From a virus: DNA of 49,020 bases. The DNA is taken from positions 1 to 49,020 of IMG/VR virus record IMGVR_UViG_3300037493_003182; one strand, 5' to 3'. A program made the position numbers and the translations under genes. A model generated the notes under the pieces. That model was not told where the DNA came from, made no database searches, and saw only the letters and a list, made by a program, of their open reading frames with translations. Positions 30,725 to 38,661 of the stretch are shown in pieces; within the stretch, counting starts at the first letter, position 1, and each line of letters begins with the position of its first letter.

Positions 30725-31327
30725 ATGGATGGTAGAATAAAATATACAACTTATCTGGCAGGCGGTATTGAACACACCGATGAACATGGCATGAAGACGT
30801 GGAGAGAACAGGTCAAGGAGAAACTTGCATCTAAAGACCTACTGGTCTACGACCCTATCACGCAAGAAGCTAGTAAGGTTGGATTACCTCCTGGGGAGCA
30901 CATTCGTCAGATAGCTGGATGGAAACGTGCAGGTTTATATGAGAAGTTTTATGAGGCTATGTGGAAAATATGGTTTGGAGTTATTCAGCAAGATACAGAT
31001 ATACCGACAACCATGAATTATCTTCGCAGTAGAAAATTCATAGATGGCAATAGAGAACGCGACATGTCTTTTTGGGGCGACACGGAAGCAGTAGTGAGAA
31101 GTGATTTTATTATTGTCTATTTGCCCAAAGATATGAAGACGGTCGGTACTTATTATGAGGTGTGGATTGCAGCAACTTATAAGATACCAGTTTATTTAAT
31201 TATACCAGATACAAATAAAACAGAAACCAACTCATCACTATTGTTGGGAGTAATGATGTCTAAGGGTGAAGTATTTTATAATATGAATGATTGTGTATCG
31301 TTTATCAAAGAGAGGTATAAATTATGA
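30725..31327 (+). CDS. Nucleoside 2-deoxyribosyltransferase-like protein
   Basis: 200 residues from ATG 30725; an in-frame GTG at 30716 overlaps the previous gene. YLAGGIEHTDEHGMKTWREQVKEKL opens the Rossmann-like fold, VYDPITQEA follows, RSDFIIVYLPK holds the conserved Asp, and GTYYEVWIAATYKIPVYLI holds the catalytic Glu. The family exchanges or hydrolyses the base of (deoxy)nucleosides. Together with the dNTP diphosphohydrolase at 34362, it suggests remodelling of the nucleotide pool. Confidence 0.78.
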   Translation: MDGRIKYTTYLAGGIEHTDEHGMKTWREQVKEKLASKDLLVYDPITQEASKVGLPPGEHIRQIAGWKRAGLYEKFYEAMWKIWFGVIQQDTDIPTTMNYLRSRKFIDGNRERDMSFWGDTEAVVRSDFIIVYLPKDMKTVGTYYEVWIAATYKIPVYLIIPDTNKTETNSSLLLGVMMSKGEVFYNMNDCVSFIKERYKL

Positions 31328-32034
31328 TGAGTATTATTTTAGGCATTATTGGAGTTGTAGTTGGTTTATTTATGGCTTATGGTTATGGTAAATTAAACAA
31401 GCATATTGAATTGACAAAAGTACAGCAAGAAGTCTTTCAAAAGACAAAAGCACTAGAAGGCATGTTGAGTGTTAATAATTTAGTATTATGGACTAAAGAT
31501 ATATCTAATCTATTTAATATACGTAAGTTAATTATATATACTATTATTATTATATTAATATTTAGTTATGGTTGGTTTAAGGGTATTCAGAATAAACCAG
31601 TCAAGATTGACTTGGGTTATGGAAAAGAGGCCATAATCAATATCGACAAGAACACACAATTACATATTGCCAAGAACGGCAACGTGTATCTCGAAGATGT
31701 TAACGGAAATATCTTAAAACAGATTTCAGTAAAAGATATACCAACACTGCAAGCACAACTGAAGCCATATGGATTTGAAAGCAAGATACTTGGAATAGGC
31801 GGTTACGGGTTCGGTAATACTAGTAGCGCAGAGGCTGGTGCGGGATTGAGACTTGCGAGATTGTGGCAAGCACGGTTAGATACCTTTCTCACAAATAAAG
31901 CCGCATATTTGGGAATAGCTTATAAGTTTAAAAACCCAAAGATAAGTAACACATCAGTTGGCATTGGTCATGGGTTTGGTTATGATGGTGAGAATAGAAC
32001 AGTGGGATACGTAGCAATAGAATTTGGAAATTAA
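31324..32034 (+). CDS. Membrane protein with beta-rich C-terminus (236 residues)
   Basis: Two membrane helices (IILGIIGVVVGLFMAYGYG, about 4-22; IIYTIIIILIFSYGWF, about 69-84) with a helical segment between them, then a beta-rich periplasmic-type domain ending in repeated strands (YLGIAYKF, TSVGIGHGFGYDG, TVGYVAIEFGN). The end resembles membrane-barrel-like proteins in some phages. Overlaps the previous gene by four bases. Possibly an envelope-spanning factor; not recognised. Confidence 0.65.
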   Translation: MMSIILGIIGVVVGLFMAYGYGKLNKHIELTKVQQEVFQKTKALEGMLSVNNLVLWTKDISNLFNIRKLIIYTIIIILIFSYGWFKGIQNKPVKIDLGYGKEAIINIDKNTQLHIAKNGNVYLEDVNGNILKQISVKDIPTLQAQLKPYGFESKILGIGGYGFGNTSSAEAGAGLRLARLWQARLDTFLTNKAAYLGIAYKFKNPKISNTSVGIGHGFGYDGENRTVGYVAIEFGN

Positions 32035-32035
32035 T

Positions 32036-32596
32036 ATGACTTATTTCTTCACGTCAGATTTACACTTAGGTCATGCAAATATTATCAAATATTGCAATAG
32101 GCCGTTTTCTACGTTAGAAGAAATGAACAATAAAATCATTAGTAATTGGAACGCTAGAGTTAAAAAAGAAGATGTTGTATTTCATGTTGGTGATTTTTGT
32201 TTTAAGAATACCAAGAACAATATACCAAAAGGTGAAGGTGACGCACAGAGAGAAGTAGAATACGAAAAACAATTGAACGGTAAGATTATTTTTATTCAAG
32301 GTAATCATGATAAGAACTCGCAATGCAAAACACCAATAGAATCAATCACAATATCACTCGGTGGACGCACGTTGAGATTGGTGCACAAACCAGACCATGT
32401 AAATTTTGCATATGATTTACACTTAACTGGACACGTACATGAGAAGTGGCAATGTCAACGGTTCACCTCAAATGTTGTAGCTGGTATTACCGACTGTGTT
32501 AATGTTGGGGTAGATGTATGGAACTTCTACCCAGTTACTATAAATGAAATATTGGCTAGATATAATAGATGGAAAAAACAGGAGAAATTAATATGA
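32036..32596 (+). CDS. Calcineurin-like metallophosphoesterase
   Basis: 186 residues from ATG 32036. TSDLHLGHANII (6-17) is motif I, VGDFCF motif II, GNHDK motif III, and LTGHVHEKW the distal His motif. This is a two-metal phosphoesterase of the YfcE/MJ0936-like small type, likely hydrolysing phosphodiesters of nucleic acids or cyclic nucleotides. A role against cyclic-oligonucleotide signalling is possible but unproven. It starts one base after the preceding stop. Confidence 0.88.
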   Translation: MTYFFTSDLHLGHANIIKYCNRPFSTLEEMNNKIISNWNARVKKEDVVFHVGDFCFKNTKNNIPKGEGDAQREVEYEKQLNGKIIFIQGNHDKNSQCKTPIESITISLGGRTLRLVHKPDHVNFAYDLHLTGHVHEKWQCQRFTSNVVAGITDCVNVGVDVWNFYPVTINEILARYNRWKKQEKLI

Positions 32597-32976
32597 CATA
32601 TAATCCATATGTAATTGATGAAAAAGAAATTAGAATGATGACTTTTTATATAGGAGTATATTTAAGTAAAATCGTTCCTGAAAATGGAACTGTAGACCTA
32701 TCAAAGACTATATATAGCGATGACCTTATTACTATTGCGTACCAAAAACCGCGAAATATAACTACAATTAAACATAAAGAGATACTTCTTTTTAGTGCAA
32801 ACTCTGATACAGTTTATACATATAAACATGGAAAATGGGAACAATATATAGTTAAATTATTTAATAAAGCCTTAATAATTTTAAATAAAGAACAAGACGA
32901 AATTGATTCACAGTGTCAACATCAGTTTACACCTGTATCAGATGATATTAATGTACTATTTGAAAAGGAGTTATAA
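32593..32976 (+). CDS. Hypothetical protein (127 residues)
   Basis: MTYNPYVIDEKEIRMMTFYIGVYLSKIVPENGTVDLSKTIYSDDL... ATG overlaps the phosphoesterase stop (ATGA) and has GGAG upstream. Mixed alpha/beta; no motif. TAATG-coupled to the next gene. Confidence 0.65.
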   Translation: MTYNPYVIDEKEIRMMTFYIGVYLSKIVPENGTVDLSKTIYSDDLITIAYQKPRNITTIKHKEILLFSANSDTVYTYKHGKWEQYIVKLFNKALIILNKEQDEIDSQCQHQFTPVSDDINVLFEKEL

Positions 32977-33212
32977 TGAATACCTTAACACATTGGGTAA
33001 CGATAGACGGCAAAGAAGTAGACGTACAAAAAATGTCTACTAAAAATATCAGAAAATCAAGAAACCTATGCCTAACAGCTATTGACTTTGTTAAAGGCTA
33101 TGATGCACCAGATATTGAATTGATGACTAAAAAAGAGAAAAAAGAACAGATAGACCGTTTACTTGACTATATTAATGTATTTACTAAAGAATTAAGAAAG
33201 AGAGGTAAATAA
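32976..33212 (+). CDS. Hypothetical protein (78 residues)
   Basis: MNTLTHWVTIDGKEVDVQKMSTKNIRKSRNLCLTAIDFV... helical and charged. The THWxTxDGxxIxxxxMSxxHIxN pattern is common in phage proteins. Role unknown. Followed by the RNA ligase after one base. Confidence 0.65.
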   Translation: MNTLTHWVTIDGKEVDVQKMSTKNIRKSRNLCLTAIDFVKGYDAPDIELMTKKEKKEQIDRLLDYINVFTKELRKRGK

Positions 33213-33213
33213 T

Positions 33214-34353
33214 ATGTCATCATTGATTGTAGAAATATGTACGATTGATAATGTAGCTAAAGTAGAGAAGGCTGATAAACTTGACGTTGTTACCATCAAA
33301 GGATGGCAATGTATTGTTGGCCGCGATAACTTTAAAGTTGGAGACCTGTGTATTTTTTTACCGCCAGATTCTATTGTACCGGAGGCGTTAATTGATAAAT
33401 ATAAATTAGAGTTCTTGCGTAAGAATAACAAAGTAGGTACTATCAAATTAAAAGGTCAGGTATCACAGGGTTTGGTTTTAGACCTTACTTGTTTACCAAA
33501 TAAAAAATATAAGGTTGGCGATAATGTGGCTGAGATTTTACACATAACCAAGTGGGAACCACCAGAACCAGAATATCAACAAACAAGCCAGAAAGAAACT
33601 ATCGGTGATATTTGGCAAGACTTTGTAAAACACAATATTAGTTTTAGAAGAATGTTTCGCAAAATCTTTAATTACTATATCACAAGAATGAAAAAGAAAC
33701 GCAATAAACTGAATGAGTTCTTTAATAAATTCACAGACATCGAGAATATCAAGCACTATTCAGAAGTATTTAAAGATGGTGAAGAGGCAGTTATTACGGA
33801 GAAAATTCATGGAACGAGCGCAAGGTACGCCAAATTACCTATCAAAAAGAATAGCAATCAATACCAATTCTATTATGGTAGTAGAAATGTACAGTACATA
33901 GATACAACTAAAACAAGCCAAAGCTATTACAATGCTAATGTATACGCAAAAATAGCTATTAAATATAATCTTGAAGAAGTATTACCAAATGACTACACAG
34001 TCTATGGTGAGATATATGGTAAAGGTATTCAAGACCTGGAATATGATATGAAAGATATTGATTTCATGGTATACGCAATATCTTATAAAAATAGATACTT
34101 AGATTACGCCGAGCTGGTAGAAAAGGCAATTGAATTTAAATTACCGTTCGTACCAACATTGTATGTTGGAGCGTTTTCTCAACAAAAACTCGATGAATGT
34201 ACAAAAGGTAACTCATTAATCGCACCTAACCAGATACGAGAAGGATGTGTAGTGTTATCTACAAAAGAAGGTGTGGCTTCGTGTGGTAGAAAGATATTGA
34301 AAAGCATCAACGCAGAGTATTTATTAAGAAAAAAAGGTACGGAGTATAAATAA
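33214..34353 (+). CDS. RNA ligase, Rnl5/DraRnl-like (Rnl2 superfamily)
   Basis: 379 residues. An N-terminal OB-like module (residues 1-100, FKVGDLCIFLPPDSIVPE) is joined by a basic linker to the nucleotidyltransferase domain. Motif I is EKIHGTSAR with the adenylated Lys197, motif III/IIIa is VYGEIYGKGIQDLEYD, motif IV is REGCVVL and motif V ILKSINAEYL. This N-terminal OB plus ligase layout is that of Deinococcus-type Rnl5. It seals 3'-OH/5'-phosphate RNA nicks, complementing the RtcB at 22636, which seals the other kind of end. Confidence 0.85.
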   Translation: MSSLIVEICTIDNVAKVEKADKLDVVTIKGWQCIVGRDNFKVGDLCIFLPPDSIVPEALIDKYKLEFLRKNNKVGTIKLKGQVSQGLVLDLTCLPNKKYKVGDNVAEILHITKWEPPEPEYQQTSQKETIGDIWQDFVKHNISFRRMFRKIFNYYITRMKKKRNKLNEFFNKFTDIENIKHYSEVFKDGEEAVITEKIHGTSARYAKLPIKKNSNQYQFYYGSRNVQYIDTTKTSQSYYNANVYAKIAIKYNLEEVLPNDYTVYGEIYGKGIQDLEYDMKDIDFMVYAISYKNRYLDYAELVEKAIEFKLPFVPTLYVGAFSQQKLDECTKGNSLIAPNQIREGCVVLSTKEGVASCGRKILKSINAEYLLRKKGTEYK

Positions 34354-34361
34354 GGAGTAAT

Positions 34362-34757
34362 ATGGCAGAAACAAGTTATAAGAAGGTAGTTGATTCAGGG
34401 AAACGACAATCATTTGAGACCGGAAGTGTGAGAGACACTAATGACGGTAAGGGTACGTTTGATTTGTTGAGTCCGATAGCACTGAAAAGATTGGCACAGC
34501 ATACACAAAACGGCATGCAGAAATATGGGGCACGTAATTGGGAAAAAGGTCAGAACTTAGGTCGTTATCTTGACTCTGCGGTTAGACACATTTACGCATA
34601 TTTAGAAGGCAAACGAGACGAAGACCATCTTGCGGCTGCCATGTGGAATTTACAAGGTATCATTCACACTGAGGAAATGATTAAACGAGGATTGTTGCCA
34701 GAGAGTTTAAATGATTTACCAAACTATTTAGCAAAAGAAACCACCAAGGAGGTATAA
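34362..34757 (+). CDS. dATP/dGTP diphosphohydrolase-like protein (MazG-related)
   Basis: 131 residues. SGKRQSFETGSVRDTNDGKG (12-31) and FDLLSPIALKRLAQH, KYGARNWEKG, SAVRHIYAYLEGKRDEDHLAAAMWN are the signature of the phage dATP/dGTP diphosphohydrolase N-terminal family (formerly DUF5664). The EDH...AAxWN helix carries metal ligands. Likely cleaves deoxynucleoside triphosphates to monophosphates, tuning the pool. AAGGAG precedes the ATG. Confidence 0.83.
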   Translation: MAETSYKKVVDSGKRQSFETGSVRDTNDGKGTFDLLSPIALKRLAQHTQNGMQKYGARNWEKGQNLGRYLDSAVRHIYAYLEGKRDEDHLAAAMWNLQGIIHTEEMIKRGLLPESLNDLPNYLAKETTKEV

Positions 34758-34758
34758 C

Positions 34759-34974
34759 ATGAAGTATTGCGCGTATTGTAAAGAGCCTATTGAAGACGAG
34801 AGCAAAATGATAACAGTCGGAACCTTACATTATCACTACGATAAGTTAAATGATTTAAACACTTGTTACTTTGAAGATACTATTCATGGCGAAGACCCAT
34901 CAGACTTTGATGATGATTTGTTGTGTGATTATAATGATATTGATTTTGGAGAAGACGAAGAAAACGATGATTAA
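34759..34974 (+). CDS. Hypothetical zinc-knuckle acidic protein (71 residues)
   Basis: MKYCAYCKEPIEDESKMITVGTLHYHYDKLNDLNTCYFED... CAYC with a later HYHY/C could bind zinc as in small LIM-like knuckles. The second half is strongly acidic (DFDDDLLCDYNDIDFGEDEENDD). GGAGG upstream. Overlaps the transporter start. Unknown. Confidence 0.65.
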   Translation: MKYCAYCKEPIEDESKMITVGTLHYHYDKLNDLNTCYFEDTIHGEDPSDFDDDLLCDYNDIDFGEDEENDD

Positions 34975-36139
34975 AATATACACACTGTTAGGTTTAATAT
35001 ACTTTATTCAGGGGTTAGGTGGGCTGGCAGGTCAGTCTCTTGAACTATGGATGAAGAATATTGCAAAGATACCCTACGGTACGATAGAGCAATTGGTAGG
35101 TATTACGGCTATACCATGGTTTATTAAACCGCTGTATGGCTTTTTGAGCGATACATTCCCTATCTTTGGTTATCGAAGAGTATCTTACTTAATATTAAAC
35201 TACATAGCGTTAGCTGTTGTGTTGAGTATATTAGGTCTTTGGTCATTAAATATCGCGGCACTAATCATATTACTTACAGTGATGCAACTTTCAATAGCGT
35301 TTAATGATGTTGTGTGTGACGGTTTAATGGTTGAGACAGGTAAGAAATATAACAATATAAATAAATTACAATCAATTCAGTGGATATGTTTAGGTCTTGC
35401 AGGGATATTTGCTTCGTATTTTGGAGGTTTAATATCTCAATATGGTACATACCAACAAGCATATTGTATATTGGCAATCGTAACTGTGATAGCGTTAGCC
35501 GTGATAAAATTCATGCACTGCGATGTTAAAGTGGTACGAACGAATGGTCAGAATATAAAAAATAATTTAAAGAAACTATTTACAAATAAAAAGCTACTGT
35601 TTGCGTGGTTGTTTCTTATTTGTTTATATTTTTCGCCTGCGTGCGGTTCAATTTTTCGTAACGTAATAGAACGAGATAAATTACATTTCTCAGAATCGTT
35701 CATAGGTATATTAGGTACAGTGGGAGCTATAAGTTCAATCGTTGGATATTTATTATTCAATAAGTTTTGTGCGAAAGAAAAGTTCAAAAAGCTACTCACT
35801 TATGCTATCATAGGCAGTGCAATTACCAGCGTTGCCTATCTTTGGTATCCTAATGCTAGTGTAGCTATCGTATATGCAATATTGTTTAGTGTGTTTGGAG
35901 GCTTTTGTCAATTGGCGATTCTTGGATTTGTAGCTATTCTAACACCAAAGAACCTAGAAGGGTTAACCTTTGCCACTACGTGTGCACTATTGAACCTATC
36001 GGGAGCGTTGTCTCACGTCACAGGTGGAGCATTATACAAGATTGTTGGATTACCTACACTAATAATATTATCGGGAGTCACTACGCTTGCGTGTATATTC
36101 TTTATACCATATCTAAACAGCGAGAGTGACTATGAGTAA
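34967..36139 (+). CDS. MFS transporter, folate-biopterin (BT1) family-like
   Basis: 390 residues from ATG 34967 (8-base overlap with the previous gene); the frame stays open 96 bases further upstream, but that part overlaps an acidic gene and would place a different sequence before the first helix. Twelve hydrophobic segments are apparent. Diagnostic motifs: AIPWFIKPLYGFLSDTFPIFGYRR (first cytoplasmic loop) and AFNDVVCDGLMVETGKKY (between helices 4 and 5), which mirror the PWxIKPLYGxxSD...GYRR and DVxxDxxVE motifs of BT1 transporters. Family members import folates, biopterins or S-adenosylmethionine. Located in the inner membrane. MFS carriers are rare in phage genomes. Confidence 0.82.
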   Translation: MIKIYTLLGLIYFIQGLGGLAGQSLELWMKNIAKIPYGTIEQLVGITAIPWFIKPLYGFLSDTFPIFGYRRVSYLILNYIALAVVLSILGLWSLNIAALIILLTVMQLSIAFNDVVCDGLMVETGKKYNNINKLQSIQWICLGLAGIFASYFGGLISQYGTYQQAYCILAIVTVIALAVIKFMHCDVKVVRTNGQNIKNNLKKLFTNKKLLFAWLFLICLYFSPACGSIFRNVIERDKLHFSESFIGILGTVGAISSIVGYLLFNKFCAKEKFKKLLTYAIIGSAITSVAYLWYPNASVAIVYAILFSVFGGFCQLAILGFVAILTPKNLEGLTFATTCALLNLSGALSHVTGGALYKIVGLPTLIILSGVTTLACIFFIPYLNSESDYE

Positions 36140-37199
36140 GGTGATATTTCTAGACTGGGGCATCTACTCACATCGAGCTGGGTTTGCCAGTAAATACACG
36201 CAGATGTCACCTGGGCGACTTGCATATAGTATGATGTTATCGAGTTTAAAACTGATAGGAGTAGACAGAGATGACCTCGTTATAGTTGCATGCGATGGTA
36301 GAAATAATTGGAGAAAATTGAAAGACGTTGCATATAAAGGTACTCGCAAACAAAAACTAGAAGACTCAGAGATAGATTGGAAAAGTGTTTGGAAATCATG
36401 TGATGAATTATTAGAAAGACTTGATATATCAACAAACTGGCACATTATAAAAATAGATAAATTAGAAGCAGATGATATTATGGCGGTAGGCGCAAGATAT
36501 TTCTGGAACAAAGAAGTTGTATTAGTAACTTATGATAGCGATTTAGAACAGTGTTGGCACTATAATACTGTATCAGAATGTTGCAAAGCGCCAGTAAAAA
36601 CCGAAGACGCTAACAAGATATGCTGTAAATGTCATCAAATAACCAAAACAATATGCTATAATAGAGTTAAAATATTCTCACAGCATCCAAAAGCCAAAAG
36701 ATACAAAACAATGCCAGATAATTTTAACGTATATGAGGTGTTAGCGAAAAAAACCAAACAAGAGAAAACAGATGACTTAATATCGGAGGTGCAGAACGAA
36801 GAAGAATTTGATATTAGAACAGAGTTAGTAGACCTTATTCACTTACCAAACTGGGTAAAAGAGGCTGTGAAAGATAGGTTGAGAGGCCTGTCAAGCCAGA
36901 AGCCATCAAATTTAAGCGCATTGCCGTTTTATAGATACGGTAAGCTTGATAGGTGGGGTAAGTCAGGTATCGATAGTTTTAATGAAATATACGGCAAAGA
37001 ACGCATAATTACCTATGAGCAGAGTAAGCAGATGGTAGAAGTTAAAAAACAACGTAAGGCAAGAAAGGCAACTCGTGAAAAAGCCAAAGCTAAAAAAGCC
37101 GCAATCGTTGCAAGACAGAGTGCGAGCATTGGAGATACTAACGAGAGACCTATATCGAGCAATGTTAGAATTACAAAGTCGAAAAAGTTGACAGGTTGA
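36132..37199 (+). CDS. FEN-like 5'-3' exonuclease with zinc insertion
   Basis: 355 residues from ATG 36132, overlapping the transporter stop by 8 bases. The PIN/FEN core shows ACDGRNNWRKL (53-63) with Asp55, YKGTRKQ (68-74), LEADDIMAV (111-119) and VTYDSDLEQ (132-140), the acidic cluster of flap endonucleases. A Cys-rich insertion follows (SECCKAP...ICCKCH, about 149-168), likely one zinc. A very basic C-terminus (KKQRKARKATREKAKAKKAA) may bind DNA. Probably removes RNA primers or flaps during replication; it opens the replication block. Confidence 0.83.
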   Translation: MSKVIFLDWGIYSHRAGFASKYTQMSPGRLAYSMMLSSLKLIGVDRDDLVIVACDGRNNWRKLKDVAYKGTRKQKLEDSEIDWKSVWKSCDELLERLDISTNWHIIKIDKLEADDIMAVGARYFWNKEVVLVTYDSDLEQCWHYNTVSECCKAPVKTEDANKICCKCHQITKTICYNRVKIFSQHPKAKRYKTMPDNFNVYEVLAKKTKQEKTDDLISEVQNEEEFDIRTELVDLIHLPNWVKEAVKDRLRGLSSQKPSNLSALPFYRYGKLDRWGKSGIDSFNEIYGKERIITYEQSKQMVEVKKQRKARKATREKAKAKKAAIVARQSASIGDTNERPISSNVRITKSKKLTG

Positions 37200-37217
37200 T
37201 AATTGATATGTTATATT
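37188..37217 (+). promoter_or_regulatory. Promoter for the probable SSB gene
   Basis: TTGACA (37188-37193), 18-base spacer, TATATT (37212-37217). It begins in the last codons of the FEN gene and lies 36 bases before the ATG at 37254. Same spacing as the other promoters here. Confidence 0.7.
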
Positions 37218-37253
37218 TGTGATGAGAGTAACAACCAACAAAGGAGATTAAAA

Positions 37254-37742
37254 ATGAAGATTGTGAAAGTAGAGAAAGACAAGATTTTATTTAAGAAAGC
37301 GGATGGTACAGATAAGTATTTTAATGTGCCTGCGAGCGTAGTTGCAAAAGCGCAGGGTAAAGAAGGGTGTAGTTGTAAACCAACATTTGAAAATTTTAAA
37401 ATCACAGACCTTACGATTTATGATAAAAAGGCGTACACCGCAAAAGCAAAAAAGAGTTATGGCGGTGGAGACGATACTTATTATGGTCGTAGTCAAGAAT
37501 TAATGGTTGAACGTAGTGTCTACGCTTCTGTAGCTAATATCGTGAGTGAGTTAGATGAAGTAAATATAGTAAATGTTCAAGATGTAATTGAGAAATTATT
37601 TGCACAGGGGATGCAGTTAGTGAGAGGGCCCGTGGCAACAGGCTCAGCAAAAGCAGAGACCAAAGTGGATGATGACGATGAAGTTGCAATTGAAGATACC
37701 GAAAAAGACATCGAAGACGAAGAAGAAATCGAAGAAGAATAA
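37254..37742 (+). CDS. Probable single-stranded DNA-binding protein
   Basis: 162 residues from ATG 37254 with AAAGGAG upstream; the same frame open further upstream lies within the promoter. MKIVKVEKDKILFKKADGTDKYFNV suggests an OB-like strand layout, followed by an ITDLTIYDKKAYTAKAKKSYGGGDDTYYG core. The last 30 residues are extremely acidic (DDDDEVAIEDTEKDIEDEEEIEEE), as in phage SSBs of T4 gp32/T7 gp2.5 type, where the tail recruits replication proteins. Position between FEN and primase-helicase supports this. No direct family motif. Confidence 0.6.
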   Translation: MKIVKVEKDKILFKKADGTDKYFNVPASVVAKAQGKEGCSCKPTFENFKITDLTIYDKKAYTAKAKKSYGGGDDTYYGRSQELMVERSVYASVANIVSELDEVNIVNVQDVIEKLFAQGMQLVRGPVATGSAKAETKVDDDDEVAIEDTEKDIEDEEEIEEE

Positions 37743-37916
37743 GTCTTGCGGAGGTACACCGCAAGTTTACGGTGATGAGCCTCGTGCTCAAAGCCAATAC
37801 ACCGATGAGTTACTGGTACTCAATCAGTAAAGCGTGGCTTGTATAGTCGCGCAAATGCTAGAGCGAGATAAAGCTCATAACTCGTCGGGCGTTTTTATAA
37901 CACAGTAATAAAGGAG
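37743..37916 (+). ncRNA. Candidate structured RNA in the SSB-protease gap
   Basis: About 170 bases with no convincing gene and clearly higher GC than its flanks. Several helices can form: CTTGCGG / CCGCAAG (37744-37767 region), CGGTG / CACCG enclosing a GAGC-CTCGT-GCTC hairpin, TTACTG / CAGTAA, AAGCCA / TGGCTT and GCGAG / CTCGT, then GTCGGGCG followed by TTTTT near 37890. The T-run suggests a transcript end. A 23-codon frame (MSLVLKANTPM...) inside has no ribosome binding site. It could be a small RNA, a leader controlling the downstream protease, or a complex terminator after the highly expressed SSB gene. Confidence 0.45.
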
Positions 37917-37922
37917 AACAAC

Positions 37923-38660
37923 ATGATTTTTCTCAAACGAACGTTGGCAATCACAGTGATATTCTTTTTGATATTTAGCTCTCTCTTATATATTCAAACT
38001 TTATCAAGTACGAATGTTACAAAGAATAATCGACCTACATATCAATATTTGAGAGACGTTACAGTACGCATCGAAGGACAAGCTTATGACAATAATTCTC
38101 AGCAAAACGTAGCGTGGTGTGGAACAGGCGTTGTCGTTAAGCAAAATAATTTATATACATATATCTTAACCAATAGACACGTTATCGGCGGAGATAAAAA
38201 CGATGACCTAGACTGTGTTCAATTAAGAGTAATTGACGACCGAAGAGGTTATCCTCACGTAGCGGAAGTAATATCTACACATAATTATTATGATATGGCA
38301 ATTATTACGGTGAGAGGCAAGTTGAATGGTAAGCGAATTATACAAGGGGTAGGTCAAGCACAGATTCAAGACCCCGTATATTTAGTTGGAGAAAGCCTTG
38401 GTAGACATTTGATTTATGGTGAAGGTGTTGTTGCAGGATATGATAATACAGATACTATAATTCAGTTACCATCAATTTACGGTAATTCTGGCAGCGGAGT
38501 ATTTAATGAAGATGGTATTTTAGTTGGATTATTGTATAGTTGTACAGTGATACCAGTACGAACGATGTATGGAGACTATGGTTTTGTACCAGTATTTACA
38601 CACGCAAATATTATCGACGGAATATATATTCAACTGTACTTAAACGAGGTATTAAATTAA
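37923..38660 (+). CDS. Trypsin-like serine protease with N-terminal membrane signal
   Basis: 245 residues. A hydrophobic N-terminal helix (about 8-26) acts as signal or anchor. Catalytic triad: His86 in LTNRHVIGG, Asp124 in YYDMAII and Ser189 in YGNSGSGVF, the chymotrypsin/DegP-type fold (S1). AWCGTGVVV and a later Cys (YSCTV) might form a disulphide outside the cytoplasm. A secreted protease gene in the middle of replication genes is unusual; it may degrade envelope or surface proteins, or block superinfection. AAAGGAG lies upstream. Confidence 0.87.
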   Translation: MIFLKRTLAITVIFFLIFSSLLYIQTLSSTNVTKNNRPTYQYLRDVTVRIEGQAYDNNSQQNVAWCGTGVVVKQNNLYTYILTNRHVIGGDKNDDLDCVQLRVIDDRRGYPHVAEVISTHNYYDMAIITVRGKLNGKRIIQGVGQAQIQDPVYLVGESLGRHLIYGEGVVAGYDNTDTIIQLPSIYGNSGSGVFNEDGILVGLLYSCTVIPVRTMYGDYGFVPVFTHANIIDGIYIQLYLNEVLN

Positions 38661-38661
38661 T

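Noticed and set aside
37770-37800. Hammerhead-like TGATGAG followed by a hairpin and CAAAG
   Set aside because: The GAAA strand of the hammerhead core is absent after the hairpin and the flanking stems do not close properly.
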